Assembly (NCBI GenBank): GCA_964036195.1
Contig: OZ038457.1
Coordinates: 17,945,147 to 18,009,146, forward strand
Direction of reading: 5' to 3'
Source of the DNA: Sphaerolaimus hirsutus
Lineage: Eukaryota > Nematoda > Chromadorea > Monhysterida > Sphaerolaimidae
Length of the DNA stretch: 64,000 nucleotides
The translations under genes were made by a program, and so were the position numbers. This document shows positions 44,901 through 54,789 of the stretch, piece by piece (position 1 is the first letter of the stretch; every line of letters starts with the position of its first letter). The notes below the pieces were generated by a model. It was not told where the DNA came from. It did not search any database and worked only from the letters and a program-made list of their open reading frames with translations.

Positions 44901-47552
44901 TGATGGTGGTGACATTCTACCAGATGAGAAGGTGTTGCAACAGGTACATCAATAGCTAATAGAAATAGAATAGCATTTCAGTTAGCGCCGTGGGGTGCTG
45001 TGAAAAATAGCTAGGGTTGGTAAATAGACTAAATTTAAAAGTTCCTTGAACAAAAAAACAAATTTTGAATAATTAAAATATTCTTAATCAACATTAAATA
45101 ATATAAAATAAAATTTTAAGACACACTTTCAAATTTGAAATTTTTAAAAACCAACCCTAGCTACCATTCTTACAATGTCAAACAAATCTGCATTTCACGC
45201 AGCTGCAAGCCATCGAGAAGACCCTGTATCAGATCAACTCCAAACTTGATCTGATTTTCTCCGCCGTCATGACAATTGAAGAGTACATGACTGATTGGTA
45301 CTACAAAACAAAGGACGCGGGGTTTCAAGCCGGCTCCAATTTGTTGGTCATCGGCTTGGTCTGCTTACTCCGCATGATAGCTCTAGTGAGTACCAAATTG
45401 GCAAATATCCAACTACAACTTCTATAAACAAACACCCCCAAAATTTACAGCGCATGCAGAAAACCGGCTGCGGCTGCGGGTGCACCAACCGCGCGCGCAG
45501 GCGACACGACCCCTCGGCAGAGCGACAGGACCCCCAACCAGGTGGCAGTCCCGCGCCCTGTAAAACGTAGAGTAAGATCTCAATTGTCATGTAAAAGTTT
45601 AATCGAATGCAAAAATAGAATAAGTTTTTACGGTTGTAAGCGCAAAATCATGTAAAATACCAATCAAATGCAAAAATTGTATGAAAGTTTTCACTTTTTT
45701 ACGGTTCTAAGTGCAAAATCATGTAAAATACCAATAAAATGCAAAAATAGAATGAAAGTTTTTATTGTTGTAAGCACAAAATCACGTAAAATACCAATCA
45801 AAATAAAAAATTGATTTTTTTGCATTCGATTAAACTTTTACATGACAATTGAGACCTTACTTTACGTTTTACAGGGCGCGGGACTGCATTCAGAGCGAAA
45901 CGAACCCCTGGCACAGAACCAAAACACCCCGGCACAGATCCAAAACCCCCCGGCGCAGATCCAAAACCCCCCGACGCAGATCCAAAACCCCCAGGCACAG
46001 ATCCAAAACGTCCCGACGCACCCAGCCCTACCCAACCGCCCACCCGTACACGCACTGGTAGGCGGCGCCGACAGCGGCACTGGTCGCGGCGCCGGCTCCC
46101 ACGAAATGGTCACATTCACCAAACCGCCGACCGGTTTGCTATTTTACAGAATCGCATCCCTCACAGCGTGACCCGGTGACAATAAATTCTCAACTGTGTA
46201 GTATGTGTAAACTGTAGGGTGGTTAGCGGGCTGTTGAAGCGACAGGTATCCATACCCGATTACCGAGTCGGGTAAAAACTAGCCCGACGGCGGGTAGAGT
46301 GCAACAACCCCCAACTAGACAAAATTTTTGTTGTCTGTTTTATGTTTTCGATAAATATCGAATCAATACGGGGAATTTCATCAACTAGTCGGAACCGGTG
46401 GCGATTCACCCACCATCGGTTTCTTTTTTTACCCGACTCGCTCGATAATCGGTATGCATTTCTGTAAATATCGAATCAATACGGAAAAAATTTCCGTCTA
46501 GTCGGAATCGGTTACGCTTCACCCACTGTCGGGCTAATTTTTACCCGACTCGATAATCGGGTATGGATATGTGTCACTTCAACAGCCCGCTAACCACCCT
46601 ACAGTTTACACATACTACACAGTTGAGAATTTATTGTCACCGGGCCACGCAGAGAAGGGTGTGCTTGTGTAAATAGTGCAACAAGGTTGCGATGGCTCGA
46701 ACCCCCAGGAAACCGGCGCCCTGAAATCGGAGCTGGGCATCTTGCGCGATTGCATCGACTCCTTAACAAAGGAGCATAACAATGTGTGCAACACCGTAGC
46801 CAGCATGCAGGGTAGGTTTGAATTCAATTATGCACATTTGAATTAAATTCCCAAATATCACCTCCCACCCCACAGAAAACCTCCTGGACATGTCCATCAG
46901 GGAGGAGTCTGTGCGCAGCTTCAGCCGCGCCGCGCATCGGTCCCACGAGCAGGTGACAGTCCCAAACCCTGTAAATTTTTTGAACACCAAATGTCAAGTA
47001 AAACATAATCTGTGCCGCTCGCAGATCGACACCGCAGCCCCCCACAGCAACATCGTGGGCGGCAGTCGCACCGGCACCGGTAGCCGCACCGGTAGCCGCA
47101 CCAGTAGCCGCATGGCTAACCGTCACCAAGAGCAGGTACTGGTCCCAATCCCTCTAAAGTTTTTGACCATCAAAATGTCAGGTAAAACATTTGAGCGCCA
47201 AAATGTCAACGCGAGCATAAAGTTTTGTTTTACTTGACATTTTGACGCTCAAATGTTTTACCTGACATTTTGACGGTCAAAAACTTTAGAGGGACTGGGA
47301 CTGGTCCAGATTGACCCCGCAGCCCTTTGCACCGACCAGTTGATGTACGGCACCGGCCAGCGCACCATCGGCGCAGGCCAGCGCACCATCCAAAGGTCCT
47401 ATTCCGGTGCCGGCATGAGCAGCATGAGCCGCCCCGCGTACGTGACCGACGCGGCGCAGCGCCCGGCCGGCAGGGGCTCCAGACCCCGCTACTACATGAG
47501 CAGCACATCGGGCATGGTGGACGCGGGCGAAGAGTTTGAAACAGGTTGGTAA
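41984..47552 (+). CDS. Unrecognised Pro/Thr-rich membrane-type gene, many exons
   Basis: Supported exons are 41984-42085, 42303-42456, 42524-42632, 42824-42916, 43350-about 43653, 43727-43995, 44075-44247 (resuming 44870-44943), 45203-45385, 45451-45541, 45875-46175, 46686-46811, 46876-46952, 47025-47135 and 47310-47552 (stop). Most junctions agree in phase; 43653/43727 and 46175/46686 do not, so this may be two genes or contain missed exons. Content in order: a hydrophobic segment (FFCTLFAAVALVTTTLA) that may be a signal or membrane anchor, a Cys-rich piece, Thr/Ser-rich mucin-like stretches, a CPCPKPEPCPTPEPC repeat, a second hydrophobic segment (NLLVIGLVCLLRMIA), DPKPPG-type tandem repeats, a short coiled coil, and Gly/Ser/Arg-rich repeats (RTGTGSRTGS). 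GC-rich. No family recognised; a secreted or cell-surface protein is the best guess. Confidence 0.5.
43078..43222. repeat. Foldback MITE in an intron
   Basis: AGTTGACATTGACACAAATG pairs perfectly with its complement. GTCAACTGGTTCCG pairs with CGGAACCAGTTGAC. Related to 29740-29935. Confidence 0.85.
44249..44868. mobile_element. GGGATC-rich hAT-like element, copy 3, in an exon
   Basis: 620 bp, TIR TAGGGTTCAAACGGGAT, 8-bp duplication GGTGCTGG (44241-44248, 44869-44876). The surrounding Thr/Gly-rich exon reads GVGAG before and AGAV after. Because the duplication ends and begins with G, the junctions read G|GTAGGG and CCCTAG|G, a usable donor and acceptor. Removing 44248-44869 leaves the frame open. 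Confidence 0.9.
45542..45874 (+). repeat. Intron made of a TIR-bearing element
   Basis: The intron begins GTGGCAGTCCCGCGCCCTGT and ends with the complementary TTTTACAG, followed by exon GGCGCGGGACTGC. The inverted match (over 50 bp, including TTTAATCGAATGCA) extends past the 3' splice site. The centre has three diverged repeats of AAAATCATGTAAAATACCAAT. Splice signals lie within the terminal repeats. Confidence 0.75.
46176..46650. repeat. Foldback in the intron at 46176-46685
   Basis: GTGACAATAAATTCTCAACT on the left pairs with its exact complement on the right, continuing through the GGTGGTTAGCGGGCTGTTGA arms and ACCCGACTCG motifs. The intron donor appears to be the first two bases of the left arm. 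Confidence 0.8.
47136..47309 (+). repeat. Intron that is a near-perfect palindrome
   Basis: 174 bp starting GTACTGGTCCCAATCCCTCT and ending AGAGGGACTGGGACTGGTCCAG in split form. AAAATGTCAGGTAAAACATT pairs with its complement. Both flanking exons are in phase 0 and stay open when joined. Confidence 0.8.
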
Positions 47553-48860
47553 GGTGCGTGAAAATGTTTCCCTCAATTTTCCCCATCTCGTCAACATCCA
47601 CACAAACACAACCATCCGCGCAGTAGAGCTGTAGCGGGCGGGCAGGGCGGGCGGCAGTTTTTGGGCGGGGCGGGCAGCGCCGCAGTTGCTGATTCGGTTG
47701 GCGCGTGTGTGAAATTTTGTGTATACTCGGCGGACATCACACTTTGTATGGAAACCTACCATAACTCATCCGAATAATGAACCAAAAATATACCCTTTTC
47801 ATTAAATTATGGTAGGATTCTGCACATACTTTGCTGTTCACCGAGTATACTTTGCTGGTGCTATTTAGGTTTTTTGTGGCGCACCCTGCGCACTCGTATT
47901 TTGCACGTGCAGTTTCCAGGGTTCGCGTGGGGTAATCTCTATTTTATCAATTTTTAAGAACCAGACACCAGAACCAGACACCAACGAAAAAACATGAAAA
48001 TGTTCACGCGAACCCCAAAAACCCATCCCCAGTGTACCGTCATCGCTGCGTGCTGGGTGGTGCATTTTTGGCGCATGTCGGTTGACAGAAAAGCAGTACT
48101 TACCCACCACGCAGCCACCACATTTTTGCAGCATATTTTCCCAACACCTTTGCTATATGAAAAATCACAAAAATGTTTTTTTCCAGTAAAAAGCATGAAT
48201 TTAGCAATTTTCAGTCAAAAGCAAAGGCATTGGTTTTCGTTTCACTTAGGCATTTTACAAATTCATTCCCAGTGCATTTCAAATTCATCTCCAGTGCATT
48301 ATCTAGTAGGTTTTTAGCTTTAAGTCACGATTCGCTCAGCCCCATGGTGTGCTGAGAATTTTTTTTCGCTCTTTGCATACGCATATTGCGCAAACATTTT
48401 CTCAGCGCACCATGGTGCTTTTGTTACTGTTCTGTTGGTTTTTTGAAGATGATTCGATTTGATTTTTATATTTGGTTTATTGAGCCCTCGCCCGCCCAGT
48501 GTCATATATGAAGTTGGATAATATATCCTTCTGCGACTGTGGTTGAAAGGGTATCAACGCGCAGAAAACTTTACGTCAACGGAAATGGAAAGGTGTTGTA
48601 AGTAGGTACACGAATGCACGGAAAACAGCACAGATGCGTTGATAACCTGTGTTACATCTTTGAGGGTATAGAAATCACAAAAATCACACAAAAAATCACA
48701 CATCAGATGACGGATGGAGCATTTTCTCAAATTTGCATCATTCTACGGTTGGGTTGCCATCACCAACTGTCCATCCCCGGAGCAGCTGTTGTCGGGGGGG
48801 TCGCCGTTGTCGGTGGGTGTGACATTTGCCCGCCTCACTGAGTGGTGGTGATGATGAAAA
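47553..48860. other. Intergenic with small inverted repeats
   Basis: GTATACTCGG (47719) and CCGAGTATAC (47838) bound a TACCATAA...TTATGGTA hairpin. GCACCATGGTGC-type inverted pieces lie near 48340 and 48405. GC-rich GGGCGGGGCGGGC at 47640-47685 may be a further exon of the upstream gene. No clear gene. Confidence 0.45.
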
Positions 48861-48904
48861 ATTATTTTTACTGTCAGACGCAGGCGTCTGACAGTAAAAA
48901 TAAT
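48861..48904. repeat. Perfect 21-bp palindrome with 2-nt spacer
   Basis: TTTTTACTGTCAGACGC is mirrored exactly around AG. It lies just beyond the last Polinton-side gene and might mark a boundary. Confidence 0.85.
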
Positions 48905-48959
48905 GTAAAAAATAGGTTTAAAAGTAAAAAATAGGTTTAGGAAAGTAAAAAATAGGTTT

Positions 48960-50750
48960 TTAGGCGCGGCCTTTTTTACATTTTTTACATTTTTTACATT
49001 TTTTACAAAAAAAAAGAAAGAAAAAATTACTGGCTCTGTGCCAGAGGCAGTCTCCATCGCACACCACCGCCTCTTCATCGTCCTGCTCTTTATTGCGCAA
49101 ATGTCTGCTGAATAATGGGTGGCAGGCGTAGCCAACCAATTGCCAAGCCTTCACTAGCGCCTTTCTGCCATCGCAGGGGCCTATTTTACCATCGCGCGGC
49201 CAGGAGTGATAAATACCATTGGCAATATCATTGCTGCCCAGGGCGGCGTATTTGTCGGCGATGTAATTTCTGGCTATTTGCAAATTTATTTCCGAGTCTG
49301 GCCAAGATCTAATTAGGGTCTCAAGATTGATGGTCGTTGTAATACCCATCAAGTACATATTTTGAAATGGTAGCAAAGCATACTGCAGATGTAGAAATCT
49401 TTGAGCTAGCAGAAAACCTGGGCGACCCGAATAAGGGCAACGTTTGTGCCGCAGGGCCTGAAAGCACTCAATGTGCGTAGCCAAGTTCATTTCCATGAGA
49501 CTTTGTAAGGTCATTTCTCGTATATCTAGAAAATCGTTGACGACGAGGTACAGAAGCTGTTTCACCTGATCCAATTGAATGGGCGATGTGTCCGCTCGAA
49601 GATAAAAATCTTTTGGGTTACATAGAGTGAAAATGGAACCTTTTCTGTTGAACCAGAATTTTGGGAAGGTTTCTGAAAAATTAGGGAATGACTATTTATA
49701 ATTATATATGTTTACGACAATGTCGCAACCGGCGCCGCCCGGGGTGGCGTCGCCAACGACCGTTGTAGGGTTGTGAGAATTTTTGTTTTTTTCACCACTG
49801 CCGCACTGGCAATGGTTGCATGGAATGCTGTTACTACACTGACGGGGTTCTATAATACAAGTGTGTTCGAGCGCGCTCTCAACCACCCTGTCACCCTCCC
49901 ACTGATAAATTACGCCCCACGGTTGTAACACGGTAGTAGACACACTTTTTATTTTTTGCATTTCATTGTTTTTGTCCCAATCGTCTCCTTCATTGCTTCC
50001 GTCAACATCCATGCTGCACTCTTCTTCCTGCTGCTTTGTGGCTGTTGCGTCCGCATCATCCACACTTGTTTTTTTCTCGAGTTTTTTAATTTTTTCCAAA
50101 AGTTTATTGATAACTGGCCCTTCGTTAAAATCTCTTGACGTATTTGTTCGCTGGCGGTGGCTGTTGGAAGTTGTGGTGTGGAGGGTCAGGGATTGCGGCG
50201 GTTCCACGTCCACCGAATTCGTCTGCCGCCGCACCGGCTGCGGAGTTGTTGGACGCCCCTTCACTTGTCCCTGTAGTTGGTCTGTGACGAATTGCATCCA
50301 CCATTTTTTCATGCCTTATACGGCAATTCCTACACAATTTTACTTGCACTTCTATACTGTCGTCTGAATACAGTTTAGATGGCAAATATTTTGTGCGCGT
50401 TTCACAAATTCTGCACAACGAAAACGATAGAAATTTATACGAGTACATTGAGCATAGCGGAAAGTTCATTTTTCTTCGCTTATAGACAATCTCTCTGCGT
50501 TCGCGTCCATAGATGCCTCCATACCCACCTTCATTTTGTTGAGTTTGTTTATCAATTAAACTCTGTCTCTCATCTGGTACGTCACCACCGAGGCCTAATT
50601 TCTCTACTTCCTGATCTTCCTCTCCATTATTGCTGTCTACATTGTCATCATCGGGGATGGGTCGTTTCTGTCCCAAAAGATGGTCTTCGATAGCTGCTCC
50701 GGCGGCTTTGTGCGCTGCGGAAGCCATTTTCGCTGCCACGTAAGATGCCA
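48960..50750 (-). CDS. Spliced zinc-binding protein, Polinton-associated, unrecognised
   Basis: Exon 1 (50750-50140) starts at the ATG before an Ala-rich helix (SYVAAKMASAAHKAAGAAI) and holds CRICETR and CRNCRIRH, a likely zinc site. A 64-nt intron (GTCAAG...CTCGAG) joins in phase to exon 2 (50075-49730), acidic, with CNHCQCGSG near its end. A 57-nt intron joins to exon 3 (49672-48960), which encodes a globular helical region with CPYSGRPGFLL and WPRDGKIGPCDGRKAL. The C-terminal KKCKKC run is read from a TTTTTTACA microsatellite. Without splicing these would be overlapping frames. Exon 1 alone ends in a stop at 50125. Function unknown. Confidence 0.5.
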
Positions 50751-50867
50751 TTGTCTGGTGGGTTGTGTTGTAGTAGTAGTTGAGCGTGCAGGAGTATCGG
50801 TGTGTTTGCTGGATTGAAAAGCGTATGAAAGGAAACTGTTTCCAAACATGCCTTTTTATATGCATCC

Positions 50868-51003
50868 ACACAGTGTAACAATTTCCACAGTGTAACAATT
50901 TCCACAGTGTAACAATTTCCACAGTGTAACAATTTGCTGTGTAACAATTTTGCTGTGTAACAATTTTGCTGTGTAACAAATTTGCTGTGTAACAAATTTA
51001 CAA
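50868..51003. repeat. TGTAACAATTT tandem repeats in a divergent promoter region
   Basis: Four units of AGTGTAACAATTTCCAC, then units of TGTGTAACAAATTTGC, then ATTGTAACAATATTACAAC at 51016. It lies between minus-strand 50750 and plus-strand 51159. The same GTTGTAAC motif is dense at 63880-64000. Confidence 0.85.
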
Positions 51004-51158
51004 TGGGTGACACATTGTAACAATATTACAACATGCTGTTGTGTGACAATGGTGATTGTAAAGCTTGAAACATATTTAAGGGTCGCCATTGCATTCTAAA
51101 ACTTTTATATGACACCGCATTTCAACTGGTAAACTAATCAAGCAACCTACCAATCGGT

Positions 51159-52173
51159 ATGGCTGAGCAGAGCGCTCACCCGGCTGTATTCTTTGGAGAA
51201 AGGACCAAACACATTGCATTTCAAAAAATTACACCAAATGCATTTGCACTGATATATCGTTACGATGATGTTGGATTTCGCGTCTTCTCTGCCTATGAGT
51301 ATCACATACCCCCCGGAGGACGCTGTTACGTAATGTTGGATGTTCGCTTTAGGACCCCGACTGGTGTATACTTGCGCGTGTCCAATCAACTGTGCCTAGC
51401 GTTGTTCTACGGCGTCGTGTCTATAAACGGTAAGTTAGCTGGGTGTGTTATTGACACACTCACCTAAATGCACCCCTACCTCATCAAAACAGACTTGATC
51501 GACAACAGTGGGAATTGCGGCATATTGTTGCTCAACCTATCACTGAAACCGTTTTTTGTTTTCCGTGGAATGCACATTGCTAACATTGTGCTGGAAAAGT
51601 TCATGGTTCCAGAAATGATTGAGTTGCCGCCGAATGCACCCATGCGAAGCAGTTACTATATGAATGGTGAGAGGGAGTTCCACGACTTTCTTACTCGCAT
51701 GGATTTTGCCAGCGGCAAAAATCCGATCCCAGTTGGTGAGTTTTCCCCGCACGCGTGCATGTGCACCCTGCACACCAACGCGCTATCAAAAGAACCCATG
51801 GATGCTCGCAGGTGACGATATCGATCCAGATGATTATTGCTACCGGGGTGTTGATGACTGGGGTAGTTCGTGGTACACACCCAGTTGCCCCGATTGGTTC
51901 ACGGGTGCCGATACATTCAGAGATTGGACGGCTTACCAAAAATTCTGCTTGCCAAAGGAGCCGATTTCAACCAGTTGCTCGATGGATCCCGATCTAAACA
52001 GGATGAAAGCCCAGGCGAAAGACAAAGTTTATTTACCCTGGGATAGACCATTCAAACCCCCGCCGCAGCTGGATGAAGTGGAAAGCAGTAATGACAAATG
52101 TGAAGACAGGCAACGCAGAGGTAGCCGTGTCAGTAGCACTCTACCTGTCGATTATGAGTGGACGAAGATTTGA
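51159..52173 (+). CDS. Spliced protein with degenerate dUTPase-like domain
   Basis: Exons 51159-51429, 51493-51735 and 51812-52173 join in phase through 63- and 76-nt introns to give 291 residues. Residues 35-135 resemble the trimeric dUTPase beta fold: VGFRVFSA at motif 1, VSINDLIDNSGNCGI at motif 3 and FVFRGMHIANIVLEKF at the motif 4 region. Motif 2 (SER-rich substrate loop) and the Gly-rich motif 5 are not seen, so activity is doubtful. The C-terminus is acidic and Trp/Tyr-rich, with no known domain. dUTPase-fold proteins without activity occur in DNA viruses. It is convergent with the protease gene (49 bp apart). Confidence 0.6.
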
Positions 52174-52221
52174 GTTTTTTAATTAAGTGATAATTTGAGG
52201 ACATGATTTTGAGTGATTTGT

Positions 52222-52803
52222 TTATTTGAATATGACATCCTTTGCACCTTTTGACAACATTGTTGTTGTCGTCAACTTATTGAATAAAGCAAAAAATAAA
52301 AATTTCACATCGTGTTTACAAATTAGTGATATAACCTGCAACACGGAGTCTTTACTCTTAATCTTTTTACACAAGCACATCAATTTTATAAAAATAAGTG
52401 CATATAAGCCACACGTGTCGGCGGCTTTCTTTTGTATCACAACATGATTAAAAGAAAAAATGCAATTTTTATCAAACTGCATTTTTATATCACTGATCAC
52501 TCTTTGAGATAAATTCCTTCGGCCCAATGAATCAAAAATAAAAACGTGATTTTGCATTATTCTATATATGGATATAAAGTGCCCCCAAGTCAAATCGGGG
52601 TACTGTAGAAAGCAGACAGCCCCTCTCCCCACTGGAATGTCTGCATTTAGATCGCTATCACTTAAATTAATGCATCTGGTACCATTTTTGCTCAAAGCCT
52701 CGTCGCCTTTGATTATAGCGTTGATATCTGTCACATCCATTACCCCTTGCCAAATCCAAGCAACTTCTTCTTCTCCCTCCTCTCCACAACCATATATCAC
52801 CAA
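52222..52803 (-). CDS. PRO: Polinton cysteine protease (adenain/Ulp1-like)
   Basis: 193 residues, the usual Polinton length. The catalytic set is visible: His in TWGHFISI (about 75), Asp in FIFDSLG (about 91), Gln in VVIQKK (about 124) and Cys in ADTCGLYAL (about 131). It is expected to cleave capsid precursors during virion maturation, as the adenovirus protease does. It is the last gene of the minus-strand block, starting 3 bp after the major capsid stop. Confidence 0.93.
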   Translation of the reverse strand: MVIYGCGEEGEEEVAWIWQGVMDVTDINAIIKGDEALSKNGTRCINLSDSDLNADIPVGRGAVCFLQYPDLTWGHFISIYRIMQNHVFIFDSLGRRNLSQRVISDIKMQFDKNCIFSFNHVVIQKKAADTCGLYALIFIKLMCLCKKIKSKDSVLQVISLICKHDVKFLFFALFNKLTTTTMLSKGAKDVIFK

Positions 52804-52806
52804 GAA

Positions 52807-54255
52807 TTAATAATTGGCATTTGACAAAATGGTACGGTCTGGGTGCAAATGAAGGGATGCGATCGAAAAGCAGTATACTAATATAACTAATCCCGCCGCT
52901 GGGGTTGGTTCGTGGAAAGAGAAATCGATTCCTAATGAACCGATCGACATTAGATCAGTTTTTCCGGCATTTACTGGGCACACTACCGGGTCAAAAGCTA
53001 GCGCGAACATATTTAACTTAAACTCATCATATGATATACAATTTTTGACATTGAAGTTCTTTCTTAAGCATCTGTACAGCTCTGAGAAGGCCATTGGAAA
53101 TCCCAAATCTGATGTGGTGTCGGTGTCACGGTCAAAATAATAGGGCACCATTGGGTGACGGGCCGCGCCAAATAGCAACGCCGCTCTCTCGATATTGTGT
53201 GGTTTGAAAGCAAATTTTGCCTGTAATACATCTTGAGTTAAGTATCGATCTCCACCTATCATTTGGACAATGCAAAAGTTTGGCAACTTACCAGAATAAA
53301 TAGCTTGTTGGGATGTTTGTTTCAGATTACCGGGTACATTTACCCTAATTACGCGGGTGTTGAGGAAATGAAGTTTGAGCGGTCTTTTTACGGCCGTTCT
53401 TTCCACTGCGATGGCGCATTGCGCGCTGGGTTGCAGATGTAAGGCAAATAATTGTATTCTCATTATTTTGATTTTGTAGTTCCTCGCAACTGCCGCAACA
53501 GGTACATTGAAACACTCTATGCAAAATCGATCGCTATGTCTGATCAATTCTATCGTTAGAGGGTACCCTGCCGGCCATCTCGGTTTGGTTGTAAACAGAT
53601 CCAATGCTAGTCTCGAATAACTAACGCATGTACTGCTGCCCGCTATTTGCAATGCTCTCTTTCTGTAACTTTCGGTATTGATGTCTTGTATGTCATCGGT
53701 GTACGATTCATTGAAGAACCCCGAAATCTCTTTCTCTTTGTAAACCTCATCCATATTTTGCAATAATTTATTTTTCATGGTCATCATGTACGCGTAATTA
53801 TCGTTTATGTCCAATAAAAGAGCGTCTTTACTAAACAACTTGACCGTGCGCCAGCAGGTTGAGCCGAAACCTGGTATCAAAGCTACCATGTGAGATACAT
53901 TAGTCAGTGGGGCTGGGGGGTCGGTGACTGGTCCGATTTGCATATCAGTGTCGATATCTGTTCCATTTTCTTTCACGACTTTGTACTGCATACGAACATA
54001 AATGTTTGACAAATCTATGTAGTACTGAGATGTGTCTATTGTCCAGGTCCATGATGTGTTGTAATCCGCGTGTTGTACCGATAGGGGGACCTCGAAAAGT
54101 TGTGATTGTACAAAAGTTGTATCAACTACGGGTGCTGACCAATACTCTACTTCATCAGATGTTACAAAAGATGAAGATGGGTCAGGCTTCTGCTTCAAAA
54201 TTGTTTCTGGTTGTGCAAACGTGGATCCATCTATATTTGCTGTCGAAGCGGCCAT
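52807..54255 (-). CDS. MCP: Polinton major capsid protein
   Basis: 482 residues, placed between the core-like protein and the protease as expected. Polinton MCPs are double jelly-roll proteins forming trimeric capsomers. Here the beta-rich pattern and segments such as YNTSWTWTID and RWPAGYPLTIELI fit, though no short diagnostic motif exists. Assignment rests on position, length and beta-rich character. The start Met precedes an Ala/Ser-rich lead. An upstream gap of 75 bp probably carries its promoter. Confidence 0.85.
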   Translation of the reverse strand: MAASTANIDGSTFAQPETILKQKPDPSSSFVTSDEVEYWSAPVVDTTFVQSQLFEVPLSVQHADYNTSWTWTIDTSQYYIDLSNIYVRMQYKVVKENGTDIDTDMQIGPVTDPPAPLTNVSHMVALIPGFGSTCWRTVKLFSKDALLLDINDNYAYMMTMKNKLLQNMDEVYKEKEISGFFNESYTDDIQDINTESYRKRALQIAGSSTCVSYSRLALDLFTTKPRWPAGYPLTIELIRHSDRFCIECFNVPVAAVARNYKIKIMRIQLFALHLQPSAQCAIAVERTAVKRPLKLHFLNTRVIRVNVPGNLKQTSQQAIYSGKLPNFCIVQMIGGDRYLTQDVLQAKFAFKPHNIERAALLFGAARHPMVPYYFDRDTDTTSDLGFPMAFSELYRCLRKNFNVKNCISYDEFKLNMFALAFDPVVCPVNAGKTDLMSIGSLGIDFSFHEPTPAAGLVILVYCFSIASLHLHPDRTILSNANY

Positions 54256-54330
54256 TTTTTGAAAATAATGCTCAAAGTGAAATATTTGATTATTGTATGT
54301 CTGCTTATATAGGAAATGAGCGTTTATGAG

Positions 54331-54786
54331 TTAACGTGGGAATACCGGAATAGATACGGGAAACTTCTTTTTCTTCGACCTCCTTTTACGCCCTTTCCCC
54401 ATTCTCTTTTTTCCTTTGCCAGATTTTTTTAACCACGGTGGTAAAAACTTTTTACTGCCTCGCTTTCTACCCCTTCTCCTCCGTCCTCTGCCTTTGTTTG
54501 TTCGCTTACCTTTACCAATCTTCTTTTTTACATATTTACGTCTTTTCTTGCGTTTCTCTGCGGGGTCGTCTGTTGACTTTACGGCAGCTTGACTTTCACT
54601 GGTCACTATGGGTTCTGCCAATGATCTAGTGCTAACGATGCCGGGTGGGCCCAATCCTACTAAACCGGTAAAATTTGCTTTATTCATTATTTCCTTTTCA
54701 TAAAATGATGCATCGGGTGTCTTGTATACCCCATAATTATACTTGTGAATATTTGCACACTGTTTTTCAGATTCTGGGTGATCCAT
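54331..54786 (-). CDS. Very basic protein, core/DNA-condensing type
   Basis: 151 residues. The N-terminal half is ordinary (DHPESEKQCANIHKYN). The C-terminal 75 residues are almost solid Lys/Arg/Gly (GKGKRTNKGRGRRRRG). Comparable to adenovirus core proteins VII/X by composition and to basic virion proteins of other Polintons. It starts 3 bp after the minor capsid stop. No homology can be shown from composition alone. Confidence 0.7.
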   Translation of the reverse strand: MDHPESEKQCANIHKYNYGVYKTPDASFYEKEIMNKANFTGLVGLGPPGIVSTRSLAEPIVTSESQAAVKSTDDPAEKRKKRRKYVKKKIGKGKRTNKGRGRRRRGRKRGSKKFLPPWLKKSGKGKKRMGKGRKRRSKKKKFPVSIPVFPR

Positions 54787-54789
54787 TTA

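Noticed and set aside
47230-47762. Minus-strand Cys/Arg-rich frames of 123-158 residues
   Set aside because: Antisense to GC-rich final exons of the plus-strand gene.
48861-48904. Palindrome as the Polinton terminal repeat
   Set aside because: Polinton termini are long inverted repeats hundreds of bases long. No matching sequence is visible at the other side within the window.
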